From Chimonanthus salicifolius (lineage: Eukaryota > Streptophyta > Magnoliopsida > Laurales > Calycanthaceae), in the NCBI GenBank assembly GCA_013350335.1, contig CM023535.1, positions 25,760,617 through 25,824,616 on the forward strand: a DNA stretch of 64,000 nt. Reading direction: 5' to 3'. Numbering within the stretch: the first letter of the stretch is position 1; each line of letters starts with the position of its first letter. Of this stretch, positions 35,303-47,652 are shown piece by piece. Below the pieces are notes generated by a model. The model ran no database searches, was not told the origin of the DNA, and saw only the letters and a list, made by a program, of their open reading frames with translations. The position numbers were made by a program, and so were the translations under genes.

Positions 35303-38300
35303 TGTTAGGTTTATTAGCTCAAATAAACACACACACACAGTAAGTGGAAAAATCACAGCACAACACACTGACGATTTACGTGGTGCAGCCCGCTCTTGGC
35401 CTACGTCCACGGAGCGTGTAAATGCTTTTATTAAGAGAGATAAGAAACACAATTACAAGAAATAATATTTATTAAGTGTAAACCAAACCCAAACCCAAAC
35501 ACGTGAGAAACCCGATCACACCAATCTGCTTTCAACCGTGTCACCCAATCAGATTGCTGTGTTGCTTCCACCACTAACTCCTGCTGTGTTTCTTTCTGTT
35601 CTCAGATGATGTCTTGTTTGAGAACAGCAGTCCCTATTTTTTGCTGCTTACACTGTTACAAACAGCTCCTCACGATCTGCTATGCTGCTGCAAGTTATTG
35701 CAGTCGTCCTTCAACCCCAAACTGGCGACGGTGCTCCTGACTCCTTGTTCTGCACTGTTCACGTGGCAGCCTCTTCTCTGACAATGCACTTACACGCTGT
35801 ATGCACCTCTCTAAAAACCGGAGAAACCTCTCTGGTTAGATACGCTGGCAGCAAGATGGTCACCCTCCTCTCCTTGTTAGCATTACGCGCGGAAACAAGA
35901 AAAATCGAACGGAAATAAAAACACAGCACAACACAATATTTTAACGTGGTTCGGCCCACCTGGCCTACGTCCACGAAGCGACAGAATATTCACTATAAAT
36001 GAGAAAGAAATACATGTACAATAATGATGACTCCCTTGAGTCATGAGCCTAAACCCGAAGTCCCGAGCTCCTTTATACACCCTTGTATATAACACACTGA
36101 CATCACCTCTCAGTTGATGTGAGTCTCTCTCATACCCAGAATAGTGAACCCAACTTCTATGTTCCTCCCTCTACGCTTCCTGCGTTCTAGGAGCAACTCC
36201 CGATATGCTTCTCAAACACGAGCGTATCCAATGATGGTGTGTCCCACACACACAGATCTCCACCTCTGCTCTGGCAAAAGGGATTCGTCTCTCCAGCCGC
36301 ACTTCTGCTGGCTGCCACTCACAGATCTGACAACCCAGATCTGCAGCGGTATTGCACTGTTGCTTACGCCCCTCTCCGACCGTCGAGCTGTCCTCCAGAC
36401 AGTATCAAATCTGCCGTTAATGGTGTGATCCCCCTCGCACACCTCATATGGCCAAGGGGCCATTTCCAACGACCATGAGCCTCCTGCTAGGCACTCGGCT
36501 ATGAGGCAATTTGATGCCTTCTCCCACGATGGCATGGGCCCCAAAGGCAAGGCTTCTATGAAGCCAATTCCAACATATATAGGTGTAGCTGGCTATTATT
36601 ACAATAGTAGTTTCCTTTTATTCCTCTCTGTTACAGCTGTATGTTTTCCATAATAAGAGTCTCATTCGATCAAGGCTATAGGATTCTAATAAGATTAGAA
36701 TCCTTACCATCGTCTCCCACTTGAAAGGCTAACTGCTATTTTCGTGTGGAGTGAATTGCCGTGTCTACAACCTTTCCTAGATTTTCTACCACATAAAATC
36801 AAGGATAGATTTGAGCCAATCCCAACAATCTCCACCTTTGGCGAGAATTCACCGACCTCTCGGAGATGATCGACTAACCTCCACTGCACCGGCAGCTCCA
36901 CCTGCTCCACCTCGAGCATGACCGTCGAGATTCATCATGCACTGTCTGTCCAGCTAGATCCTCTTCTTGACTATAGCTGATTGTTTGTCAGTCCCCAAGT
37001 CGTCCTTCAAGCCACCACAATAGCACATCCCCTCACGATCTAATACTGGTTGCTGCCTCCATGGTGATGGCCTGGGCAGCTACGTGTCTTCAAGCCACTC
37101 CACCCTTTCTGGCTTTCCAAAAGAGACCTCCTCTTCACACAGCAAGTTGCTGCCTCAATTTCACCGTTGCAGCAGCCTTCCTCTAAGCAATACACCCATT
37201 ATTGCTTGCAGCCTAACAGCAATCAACACAGAAACCAGCCCTTTGCAGTTACAACGTACACAAGCACACACAATACTGTCTGTGTACACCTCATGTTGCT
37301 GCCTCTTCACTGTTCCAGCCAGCGCTTGCTCTGGCGCCTACTACTGCTGCTGCTCCCAACTGCATGTTCTTTCGAACCTGCTTCCTCTCTCCGACGTCAA
37401 CTGCAGTGCATACCCATTTGTATGCCATGCATCGTGTTGCAGTTGCCCCAATCTGTCCCGTCGAAGGGGCTCCACCTTGAACTTTGTGCTCGGCACTCCT
37501 CTCATGCCTATTGTGTTGTATTCCGATCACCCACGAGTCCCTGGTCTCCAACCAAAGCTCTGATACCACTTGTTAGCGTTACGCGCGGAAACAAGAAAAA
37601 TAGAACGGAAATAAAAACACAGCACAACACAATATTTTAACGTGGTTCGGCCCACCTGGCCTACGTCCACGGAGCGACAGAATATTCACTATAAATGAGA
37701 AAGAAATACATGTATAATAATGATGACTCCCTTGAGTCATGAGCCTAAACCCGAAGTCCCGAGCTCCTTTATACACCCCTGTATATAACACACCGACATC
37801 ACCTCTCAGTTGATGTGAGTCTCTCTCATACCCAGAATAGTGAACCCAACTTCTATGTTCCTCCCTCTACGCTTCCTGCGTTCTAGGAGCAACTCCCGAT
37901 ATGCTTCTCAAACACGAGCATATCCGATGATGGTGTGTCCCACACAGACAGATCTCCACCTCTGCTCTGGCGAAAGGGATTCGTCTCTCCAGCCGCACTC
38001 CTGCTGGCTGCCACTCACAGATCTGACAGCCCAGATCTGCAGCGGTATTGCACTGTTGCTTACGCCCCTCTCCGACCGTCGAGCTGTCCTCCAGACAGTA
38101 TCAGATCTGCCGTTAATGGTGTGATCCCCCTCACAAACCTCATATGGCCAAGGGGCCATTTCCAACGACCATGAGCCTCCTGCTAGGCACTCGGCTATGA
38201 GGCAATTCGATGCCTTCTCCCACGATGGCATGGGCCCCAAAGGCAAGGCTTCTATGAAGCCTATTCCAACATATATAGGTGCAGCTGGCTATTATTACAA

Positions 38301-40771
38301 TAGTAGTTTCCTTTTATTCCTCTCTGTTACAGCTGTATGTTTTCCATAATAAGAGTCTCATTCGATCAAGGCTATAGGATTCTAATAAGATTAGAATCCT
38401 TACCATCGTCTCCCACTTGAAAGGCTAACTGCTATTTTCGTGTGGAGTGAATTGCCGTGTCTACAACCTTTCCTAGATTTTCTACCACATAAAATCAAGG
38501 ATAGATTTGAGCCAATCCCAACAATCTCCACCTTTGGCGAGAATTCACCGACCTCTCGGAGATGATCGACTAACCTCCACTGCACCGGCAGCTCCACCTG
38601 CTCCACCTCGAGCATGACCGTCGAGATTCATCATGCACTGTCTGTCCAGCTAGATCCTCTTCTTCACTATAGCTGATTGTTTGACAGCCCCCAAGTCGTC
38701 CTTCAAGCCACCACAATAGCACATCCCCTCACGATCTAATACTGGCCGCTGCCTCCATGGTGATGGCCTGGGCAGCTACGTGTCTTCAAGCCACTCCACC
38801 CTTTCTGGCTTTCCAAAAGAGACCTCCTCTTCATACAACAAGTTGCTGCCTCAATTTCACCGTTGCAGCAGCCTTCCTCTAAGCAATACACCCACTATTG
38901 CTTGCAGCCTAACAGCAATCAACACAGAAACCAACCCTTTGCAGTTACAACGTACACAAGCACACACAATACTGTCTGTGTACACCTCATGTTGCTGCCT
39001 CTTCACTGTTCCAGCCAGCGCTTGCTCTGGCGCCTACTACTGCTGCTGCTCCCAACTGTATGTTCTTGCGAACCTGCTTCCTCTCTCCGACGTCAACTGC
39101 AGTGCATACCCATTTGTATGCCATGCATCGTGTTGCAGTTGCCCCAATCTGTCCTGTCGAAGGGGCTCCACCTTGAACTTTGTGCTCGGCACTCCTCTCA
39201 TGCCTATTGTGTTGTATTCCGATCACCCACGAGTCCCTGGTCTCCAACCAAAGCTCTGATACCACTTGTTAGCGTTACGCGCGGAAACAAGAAAAATCGA
39301 ACGGAAATAAAAGCACAGCACAACACAATATTTTAACGTGGCTCGGCCCACCTGGCCTACGTCCACGGAGCGACAGAATATTCACTATAAATGAGAAAGA
39401 AATACATGTATAATAATGATGACTCCCTTGAGTCATGAGCCTAAACCCGAAGTCCCGAGCTCCTTTATACACCCCTGTATATAACACACCGACATCACCT
39501 CTCAGTTGATGTGAGTCTCTCTCATACCCAGAATAGTGAACCCAACTTCTATGTTCCTCCCTCTACGCTTCCTGCGTTCTTGGAGCAACTCCCGATATGC
39601 TTCTCAAACACGAGCGTATCCGATGATGGTGTGTCCCACACACACAGATCTCCACCTCTGCTCTGGCGAAAGGGATTCGTCTATCCAACCGCACTCCTGC
39701 TGGCTGCCACTCACAGATCTGACAACCCAGATCTGCAGCGGTATTGCACTGTTGCTTACGCCCCTCTCCGACCGTCGAGCTGTCCTTCAGACAGTATCAG
39801 ATCTGCCGTTAATGGTGTGATCCCCCTCACAAACCTCATATGGCCAAGGGGCCATTTCCAACGACCATGAGCCTCCTGCTAGGCACTCGGCTATGAGGCA
39901 ATTCGATGCCTTCTCCCACGATGGCATGGGCCCCAAAGGCAAGGCTTCTATGAAGCCTATTCCAACATATATAGGTGCAGCTGGCTATTATTACAATAGT
40001 AGTTTCCTTTTATTCCTCTCTGTTACAGCTGTATGTTTTCCATAATAAGAGTCTCATTCGATCAAGGCTATAGGATTCTAATAAGATTAGAATCCTTACC
40101 ATCGTCTCCCACTTGAAAGGCTAACTGCTATTTTCGTGTGGAGTGAATTGCCGTGTCTACAACCTTTCCTAGATTTTCTACCACATAAAATCAAGGATAG
40201 ATTTGAGCCAATCCCAACACTATCTGCAAACAGACGCTAGGTTCTTCTCTCCAAAGCAGAGCTTCTCTCTGTTTGTATTGCAGCCAGCGATACCCCCTTG
40301 TTCTGCTGTGGTAATACGCTTCTGAAAACCTTCTTTGCTGCCCACGTTGCAGCCAGCAGAACTGTCAGCTGAATCTGAACCTGAGAACCAGTTGTTCTCC
40401 CTCTGTAGGTTCCACACTGGTTGAAGAACCCCTTTGAAACACTGCTGTTTCAGAGCAGTTTTTCCTCTGTTCTTTCAGCCGTATGACAGGTCTCTGTGTT
40501 GCAGTCGATAGATTCTCTTTAGAATAGAGTCTGTCTATTTATTTGAGTCCCCCTCTATAGCAATTGCCGTAAAGCCTCTTAGACTCTCCAATTCGACCAG
40601 CCAGCTTTCCATCTTGGACTCCTATTCATATTAGTCACTACTAATTAGGAGTCCCCACGCCAGTTGCTTTCCTTTGGCTTTCAGCCAGTCGGTCAGTGTC
40701 TAAGAAGTTGCCTCAACCTAAGTAATTAATTTAGGCAACTGCTATTGATGGTGAATTTGAGCCATCCAACA
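35303..40771 (-). mobile_element. Outer solo LTR split by the tandem LTR array
   Basis: Left part 35303-35874 begins TGTTAGGTTTATTAGC, and right part 40220-40771 ends GAGCCATCCAACA. Flanking 5-mers GAAAC and TAAAC match at four of five bases. The left part carries ACGTGGTGCAG...CCTACGTCCACGGAGCG, a motif shared with the inner LTRs, so outer and inner elements are relatives. About 1.12 kb of LTR remains when the inner array is taken out. No internal region is present. Confidence 0.7.
35875..40219 (-). mobile_element. Tandem LTR-retrotransposon array: three LTRs, two internal regions
   Basis: The structure is LTR (35875-36827), internal (36828-37570), LTR (37571-38523), internal (38524-39266), LTR (39267-40219). 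The period is exactly 1696 bp. Each LTR is 953 bp, TGTTAG...CCCAACA on the plus strand. On the minus strand each internal region begins with a tRNA-Met primer site, TGGTATCAGAGC (37557-37568; 39253-39264), and ends with the polypurine tract CCAAAGGTGGAGAT (36828-36841; 38524-38537). The units differ at only about one to two bases per hundred, so the array is young. The 743-bp internal region encodes no gag or pol; the 157- and 159-residue frames in it overlap each other and resemble nothing known. It is a non-autonomous Copia-like element. Confidence 0.92.
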
Positions 40772-41300
40772 TAAACCACATTCGTGTAGAGGGAAGTAGA
40801 ATCATCAGGTGGCAGTCTTCAGCCAACTCTTTCTTCATTTCATAATATTGAGAAATTGTATTCTTTACACCAACTCATCTTTGGTGAAAATAAAAAGGGC
40901 ATCTAGGATGGAAGGTCCGTCATTCCTCTCCTCGACCACATTTACTTTATTAACACATGTAGGTACAAGTTTGTGACTGTTGCTTCAAACATTGAAGTGG
41001 ATTGCTCTTGAGCTTAAAAGTGACATTTGAGAGAGAGAGAGAGTTTTAAGTGACTTAACAAAATGGTATAATAGAGGCACCCCTATTTTTATGGTAGAAT
41101 CCATGTCCAAAATGACATATAATCAAAGGCAATCTTGTCTTTACAAAATCAAATGCAGTTGATTTTTAACCATTTAACATGGGGGTGCATTCATAATTAG
41201 CCGATGGATAAAAAAATAAAAGCAACCAACAGGTATATGCAATCGCATTACTTGGATTGAAGATGACAAATATAAAGAAATAGCTAGGGGAACATGTTTT
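40772..41300. other. Intergenic DNA, no recognised gene
   Basis: This is unique-looking sequence to the right of the outer solo LTR, with a GA run near 41030-41044. No protein similarity or transposon end is visible. Confidence 0.4.
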
Positions 41301-41900
41301 ATTTTTAAAATAAACATGTAATAAATACAACAGGATTTCCACTCACTACATCAAGCACTTTCACTCTTTCAGCATAGTCTCTCTGTCTGTCTCTCTCTCT
41401 TACCAAAAAGGAAAAAGGAGAAAACATGAGAAAAAATTCTAAAAGTGACCAATCAAAATGACAGATATGCAAAATCCAACAATTTCTAGAATTCCCATAT
41501 AAAGAAATAGTTATAGGAACATTCTCTCTCTCTAACCAAAAAAGAGAAAGGAGCATCAAGTACTTTTAGCATAGTCTCTCTGTCTCTCTTTTTCTCTCTG
41601 ACCAAAAAAGAAAAAGGGGAAAGCATGAGAAAAAATTCTGAAAGTGACCAATCAAAATGACAAATATGCAAAATCCAACAATTTCTAGAATTCCCACATA
41701 AAGAAATAGCTATAGGAACATTCTCTCTCTATCTCTCTCTCTAACCAAAAAGGAAAAAGGAGAACCTCTCTCTCCATCACTAAAATGTCCATAGCGCCAA
41801 TTATCACTTCCTTTGGGATGGAGTGGGGGATTTAAAAATAAACATAATTGTAATAAATATAACAGGATTTCCACTCACTACATCAAGCACTTTGAGCGTC
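41300..41900. repeat. ~200-bp degenerate tandem repeat with CT-rich segments
   Basis: The segment ACCAATCAAAATGACA...TTTCTAGAATTCCCA occurs at 41447-41505 and again at 41648-41697. The segments TTCCACTCACTACATCAAGCA and CTCTCTCTAACCAAAAA recur around them. About three diverged units, partly rearranged, fill the stretch. Short frames here are accidental. Confidence 0.65.
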
Positions 41901-42084
41901 CTCTCGATCTCGATCTCTCTCTCGAAAAGCCATAGAACTATAAATATGTAGTAGAAGAAAGAGGTTAGTTGGTTGGTTGGTACTGCATAGAGTGATTTAA
42001 AGAGGGGTTCAAAAGTTAGGGCGAGCATTTCAAGACTGAGAGAGGCCATTGCACAGACGATGGTAATTTCTGCATGTTCAAGGC

Positions 42085-42500
42085 TAGTTGTAGGTGATGG
42101 AACTAGGATCAGCTTTTAGGACACTTGGGTGGGAGATAGACCATTGATGCAATCCTTTAGAAGATTACACTCCATTTCAGGCGGAAACGATAACCTCATT
42201 AAGGAATGTGTGGACAGAACAGGGGGTAAAGCTGTTCGGGCTCTAAATTTCTGAAGAAAACTAATGGACTATGAAACTTCACAGTTGAAGGATTCATTGG
42301 CTATGATTAATGACATAGACCTTTGATAATTGATGGGGCTAAAAGGGTTTGGGCTCATGAATCGAGTGGGATCTTATCGAGTAAATCTTTCTATTTGCTT
42401 CATAAAATCTCTTCCTCCTTTCCGCTTCCCTTAAAAGCCATTTGGAAATCAAATTCTGCTTCTAAATTTAAAGGTTTTGTTTGTACAGCATGTTTGTACA
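42085..42500 (+). pseudogene. L1-type LINE fragment (zf-RVT region)
   Basis: Plus-strand translations give GDGTRIS, DTWVGDRPLMQSF and, in another frame, SSGILSSKSFYLLHKISS and LKAIWKSNSASKFKGFVCTA. These match the region after the reverse transcriptase of plant L1 elements. Several frameshifts and stops make it a dead fragment. Confidence 0.7.
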
Positions 42501-43288
42501 AAATCCTTAACTTCAATCAGTTCAAGGTTGGACATTTCAGCCTCCCACACTGTCGGGCGTGGGCTCAAATTCTATTCTCCTAATACAAGTGGGGTTCAGA
42601 GTCCTAACTGAGGACTGCATGGTATTCATAGCTGGACTAAGTTGTGCAAATAGACTCAAACGATACAACCGAGTGGAACACAACAACTGCAAGAGACGAT
42701 GAAGGACTGTTCATGCAGTATGCATGAATCAGTGGGTTCCTAATGAAACTAGGACACAAACAAGCTGTACACATGGATGGAATCCTGCATGAGTGGGACA
42801 ACCATGTAGAGACCGTGAGAAGATAGGAAGCTGCTAAGGGTCGATACATAGTATAAACATACCAACATAGATGTGTATGACTGATAGGGACCGACTGCAT
42901 GATACTATAAATCAGTGGGTATTCTATACGGCAAGGTGCGTGTAAGCCTTGGGCCGCATGTAACGAGGGCCTTTCATGGCCGTATGGATGGAGGCACACC
43001 CATGCTAGAGGTGTGCATGGGTGTGTGTTTGCATGGTGTCTTTTCAACATGGAGATGTGTGGTTGCAGGAGACAGAGAAAGTCTTTGAGTGAGCTCGGTG
43101 TCAAAATATGAATTCCATATATTTCCACCTTATTTAATCTTATACAAAGGTCCCCTTATATAGCTTATAGAAGGGAGCTGTTATAGAAATACACCTCAGC
43201 TATACAATCAGTTAGCCTATACAATAGATAACTGTCCCTATAATTACCGTATTTAAATCCTAATTGACAACTATGTCAAGACTTCTCC

Positions 43289-43716
43289 TCAAGTTGGTGC
43301 ATAGATGTCTCCGATGCCCAACTTGTCGAGTGAATTGTAGAATACTTGATTGAAAACTTCTTTCGTTAGCATGTCCGCCAGTTGGTCTTCAGATTTAACA
43401 AATAGAAACTAAACAATATTGGCCTCGAGCTTCTGCTTGATGAAATGTCGATCGACTTCAACATGTTTTGTGCGATCATGTTGAACTGGATTATGAGCAA
43501 TATCTGTGGCTGCCTTGTTGACACAGAGTAACCTCATTGCAGAGTTGGATGCATAACCCATTTCGGTAAGTAACTTCTTTAGCCAAAGGAGTTCACATAG
43601 GCCTTTCGTCATTCCTCGAAATTCAGCTTCTGGACTAGATAGTGCTACTACCTTCTATTTCTTACTCCTCCAAGTGACTAGGTTACCTCCCACAAAGGTA
43701 AAATAACTTGAGATAA
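43289..43716 (-). pseudogene. 3' end of Copia pol (RNase H), broken
   Basis: On the minus strand, FVGGNLVTWRSKK, LSSPEAEFRGMTKGLCELLW, NKAATDIAHNPVQHDRTKHV, VDRHFIKQKLEANIV, SEDQLADMLTKEVF and YNSLDKLGIGDIYAPT end at a stop at 43289-43291. This is the RNase H end of Ty1/copia polyproteins. In-frame stops occur after NIV (near 43409) and after RSKK (near 43656). Sequence to the left (42600-43280) is probably the LTR side of the same element, but I cannot fix its ends. On the right it runs straight into hAT sequence at ~43712. Confidence 0.85.
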
Positions 43717-45308
43717 GTCATAAAGAACAAATGTCTATTATGGTACCTTGTGTAGATATTTCAAAAGTCCAATAAAAATAAAAAAGTTTTTCTTAGGATT
43801 TTTAAAGATGGACGATAAATTGGGACAAAGACCTTTTAATAAACTTATAGATGTTCTAAAAACTCTTGAACTTAATATTGATGATATGAGGGGACAAGGA
43901 TATGATAATGGTTCTAATATGAAAGGGTAAAATAAAAGAGTACAAAATAGTGTACTACAAATAAATCGTCGAGCATTCTATACACCTTCTGGTTGTCATA
44001 GTCTTAACTTGGCACTTTGCGATATGGTAAATTCTTTTTCTCAAGGTAAAACATTTTTTGGAATTATACAACGTATATATAATGTATTTTCATCTTCTCG
44101 AAAGCAATGGGTAGTTTTTAAAAATTATTTTAAAGGTATCACATTTAAGCCATTATCACAAACACGTTGGGAAAGTCACATTGAAAGTGTAAAAGCAATT
44201 AGATTTCAAGCTCCACAAATTATAGATGCTTTAATTGAGTTAGCGAAAACTTGTGAAGATCGTAAGATAAAGAGTGATACTGAAGACTTAGCAACATTAA
44301 AAATTGAAAATTTTGAATTCTTATTTGGCATGGTTATTTGGTATAATATATTGTTTATAGTTAATAACACCAGCAAAATTTTACAAGCAAAAGACATAAA
44401 TATTGATATTGCTTTAAATTATTTAAAAAGACTCATTTCTTTTTTTGAAACTCAAAGAGAAAGTGGATTTGAATCTGCCATGATTGATGCTAAAGAGATT
44501 GCTAGAGAAATGGAAATTGAACTTATATTTTATGAAAAACGTATTATTCGTAGAAAAAACATTTTGATGGAAATGCTAGTGACGAGATAACACAATCACC
44601 TGAAAAATCTTTTAGAGTTAATTACTTCTTACATATAATTGATCAATCTCTTATGTTACTTAAGACTAGATTTGAATAATTTCAAAGATATGAAAATACT
44701 TATGGATTTTTGTTTGATTTGAACAATTTAAATTCTTTAGATGATGATAGTTTAAAGAGTTCTTATAATAAGCTTGAAAATTTTCTAAGACATGACACGA
44801 TTTCTGATATTGATGGAAGTGAATTATTTTCATAATTGCAAAGTTTGAAAGATGGAATGCCAAAAGAAACAATTGAAGTGCTAAATTATATAGAAAGAAT
44901 GAATTGTTGTTTTCCAAATGCTTGGATTGCTTATAGAATAATGTTGACTATACCAATTATAGTTGTCTCTATAGAAAGAAGTTTTTCAAAATTATAACTG
45001 ATAAAATCTTATCTTCGGTCTACAAAGTCAGAAGAAAGATTAAATGGATTAGTTATTTTATCTATTGAAAAAGATATGTTAAAAAAACTTGAATATAATA
45101 ATTTAATTAGTAATTTTGTATCTCAAAATCTAAGAAGAATAAATTTTAAATAATACTTTGTTATAAATTGTATTATAATATTTTATTTGGATATTTCACA
45201 CTTTGTAGCAAAAAATGTATGATTTTATTTTTTGTGAATGTATATAAGGGCAGAAGGCCCCATCTTAAGAGTTCACCTAGGGCCCCTGAAATCTCAGGGC
45301 CAGCCCTG
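43713..45308 (+). pseudogene. hAT transposase fragment (TTF/zinc-finger MYM type), 5'-truncated
   Basis: From about 43713 the plus strand reads EQMSIMVPCVDISKSPIK, then RGQGYDNGSNMKG, CHSLNLALCDM, LSQTRWESHIESVKAIRFQ and AKEIAREMEIEL (to 44590). With stops and frameshifts it continues to a dimerisation-type end: CFPNAWIAYRIMLTIP and SIERSFSKL near 44990. This is the DUF4371-type hAT transposase common in plants. A hAT-like right terminus, CAGGGCTGGCCCTGAGA on the minus strand, ends at 45308. The TTF finger and left terminus are missing; the left side is fused to Copia pol. Confidence 0.85.
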
Positions 45309-45698
45309 GTAAAAAGGTGGTGAGAAAAGAAAATGTAGAAGAGTGGTCTAGTAATTAGAAGAAAAATATGAGAGTAGTAAGGTATTAAGGAAAATAGGGG
45401 ACAATGAAGTGATAGGGTTTAATAGCTTTGGGAGTTGAGTCTCTTCTTTGAGTGGTGAGATAAAAGAAGAACCGCATGGTGTGGGTTTGTCTTGTCTAAG
45501 AAATAAAGTGGGATTGAAAAGAAGGAAAAAAGAGAAAGATGGATTTGAGTGATGGAAAGGCGTAACCTTGTTGTTGATGTGGTAGTAGGTTTGGGATGTG
45601 GAAGCACGTTCGAGTCTCCTCAATGTTCGGCTAGCAACTGAGGGAGGCGACTACTCTATGGGCGCTGGACGAAGGAGGGGGAAGACGTACAATGGGAT
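45309..45698. other. Spacer between hAT end and next LTR
   Basis: Purine-rich, low-complexity DNA. The minus-strand 91-residue frame (45348-45623) has the composition of reversed purine-rich DNA and no recognised similarity. Confidence 0.35.
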
Positions 45699-47640
45699 TG
45701 TAATGACCCGTAATTTAGCTCCCGAATTTCACTGTATTTTCTCCAATGATTTTGAATGAAATTATGGAAGTCAAACCCCGATTTGAGATTTTGACTCCAA
45801 TTGAAGATTTGTGGAAAAAAAAGGAGTTAATTGATTTAAATGAAATTAATTGAAATATGGAGAGATGAGCAATTAATTAAATGAAACCATTGATAACTAA
45901 ATTGATTAAGTAATTAAAATACACATTGTCTAATTAAGTGGAATTTATTTCACAAGGAGTTAATTTGGTGATGTAGCAAGCATGCCACATCAGCGATGAG
46001 GTAGCAGCACCATTGTCACATGGCAGCACATGCAAAGACTGCATGCATGGAGCTGCCAAGGGACATATCTCATGACACAAGGACACTTGTCCTCATGCAT
46101 GCAAGCAATACCACTCCTACACTTCACTTGGCTGAAGTAAGGGAGAGAAATGAGTTGGATTTCATTCCTCTCTCCTCTCTTCTCCTCTCCTCATTCAGCC
46201 TCCATTGTCCAAAAGAAGAGAAGAGAAAGAAAAAAGGAAGAGGAGAGGAAAACAGTGTGCAACCACCCTCTAAACCATAGACATTCCACCCATTTCTTCC
46301 CTTCTATCTTCTTTGTCTCACTGATATAACTCACGAGAAAACTCCATAGCTTCATCTGATCCGAAGAGGAGAGGAAATCGAGGCAAGGGGAAACGGGAAA
46401 GAGAGGAGGAAGGAGGGTGCTCAATCAGCTCAACCCAAAAGCTCACCTTTCACCTATCCAAGCAAGCTAACAAATCCCTTGAGGTAAGTGGGTTTCACTG
46501 AGATTTCGGTTAAGCTAAGCCTCCTAGGTTGTTTAAAAACTTATATTCTTGTATTGGGAAGCAAGACAACCAAAATCTAGACACACGCAAAAGGGTAGAG
46601 AAGCATGAAAAGACACATACTTGGACAACAGTTCAGAAAACATAAATCTGGATAGTTCACAGGCTTGACCTGCATGTGGTTTTGGACCTCTTATGGTCAA
46701 AATACCAGTAGACTTTGGAGAAATATTTTATATATGGATTAATGTAGATTCACAAACAAATGGTGCATGTATGTGATCTGAGGAATAACCTAAAGTTACA
46801 TGCATGAACACTGGTCTAGGAACTGGACATGAGAAGTTTTGGCAGCTTATCGGGTACATGAATCTAACCATGTATTTGGACATGTTAGAGATCACAAAGC
46901 TTGATAATCTGATCCATGAATCTAAAATAAATGTTAATAAATAGATCTGTGGAAAATACAAACACAATGGATATATGCAAGAAACCCAGGAACCCATGAG
47001 AGATACACTTGGACAACAGTCCAGAAAACAGAAATCTGACAGTTCTGTAACTTAACAGGTAGGTGATGAAAACCCAAGATTTGAACCCCATATTGTGTAC
47101 CATTGTTAATGAACAAACCAATAGGTTTTACATAAGCATTTTATGAATCAACTATGGATTTACAGATAGAACACATAGGTGTATGAAATTTGAGAACCAG
47201 TGGAACATAGGTACCCGAACAACAGTCCAGAAAATTGGAAATCCACAGTTGACAACTTATCATGCATGTGATAAGAAGAATGGATTTAGACCCCTGGTAA
47301 TGTATAAATGTGGATAAATGTACTATATATTGAATAGAAACTTTAGTAGATGAATTACTGAAATCTACAGACATGATGGACAAATGTGTAAGATCCGAGA
47401 ATAGGTAGAAAACACATACCTGAGCAGTATTTTCAAAACTGATGTATGTTCTGTTCTGGCGATACATGTACACCAGTAAAACTATCAGCTTTTAAGATTA
47501 AACATATGTGATGCAAATTTGGGTATTAGGACCCACTTAGACCTTGGATGACCTTTAGATGATGAGTAAGACCTTTGTAGGTCAAAATTAAAGGATTTTA
47601 CAATATGATAAGACAAATATTATATTTTGAAACATGAAAT
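45699..47640 (+). mobile_element. Gypsy-type LTR fragment with internal ~200-bp repeats
   Basis: It begins TGTAATGACCCG, the usual TGTAAYRCCC start of plant Gypsy LTRs, and has a purine/pyrimidine-rich leader-like region (46140-46420), like the start region of giant LTRs A and B. The 3' end is not visible and the sequence runs into the PPR pseudogene. It may be 3'-truncated. No coding domain is present. Confidence 0.5.
46600..47480. repeat. Degenerate ~200-bp tandem repeat, about five units
   Basis: ACACATACTTGGACAACAGT-like segments recur near 46610, 46800, 47005, 47208 and 47415. Each is followed by CAGAAAA...AAATCTG and, ~40 bases on, by a CTTAACAGGTAGGTGAT- or CTTGACCTGCATGTGGT-like segment. 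Units differ from each other at many positions. Confidence 0.7.
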
Positions 47641-47652
47641 TGATTGTAAAGA

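Noticed and set aside
36212..38246. 112-residue minus-strand frame repeated in the array
   Set aside because: It lies within the LTR, and its conservation is explained by the recent duplication of the array.
37084..39336. 157- and 159-residue plus-strand frames, present twice with 1696-base spacing
   Set aside because: They overlap each other in different frames, run antisense to the retrotransposon, cross the primer site and LTR edge, and show no known domain.
45348..45623. 91-residue minus-strand frame
   Set aside because: Low-complexity reversed purine-rich DNA, with an overlapping frame in another phase.
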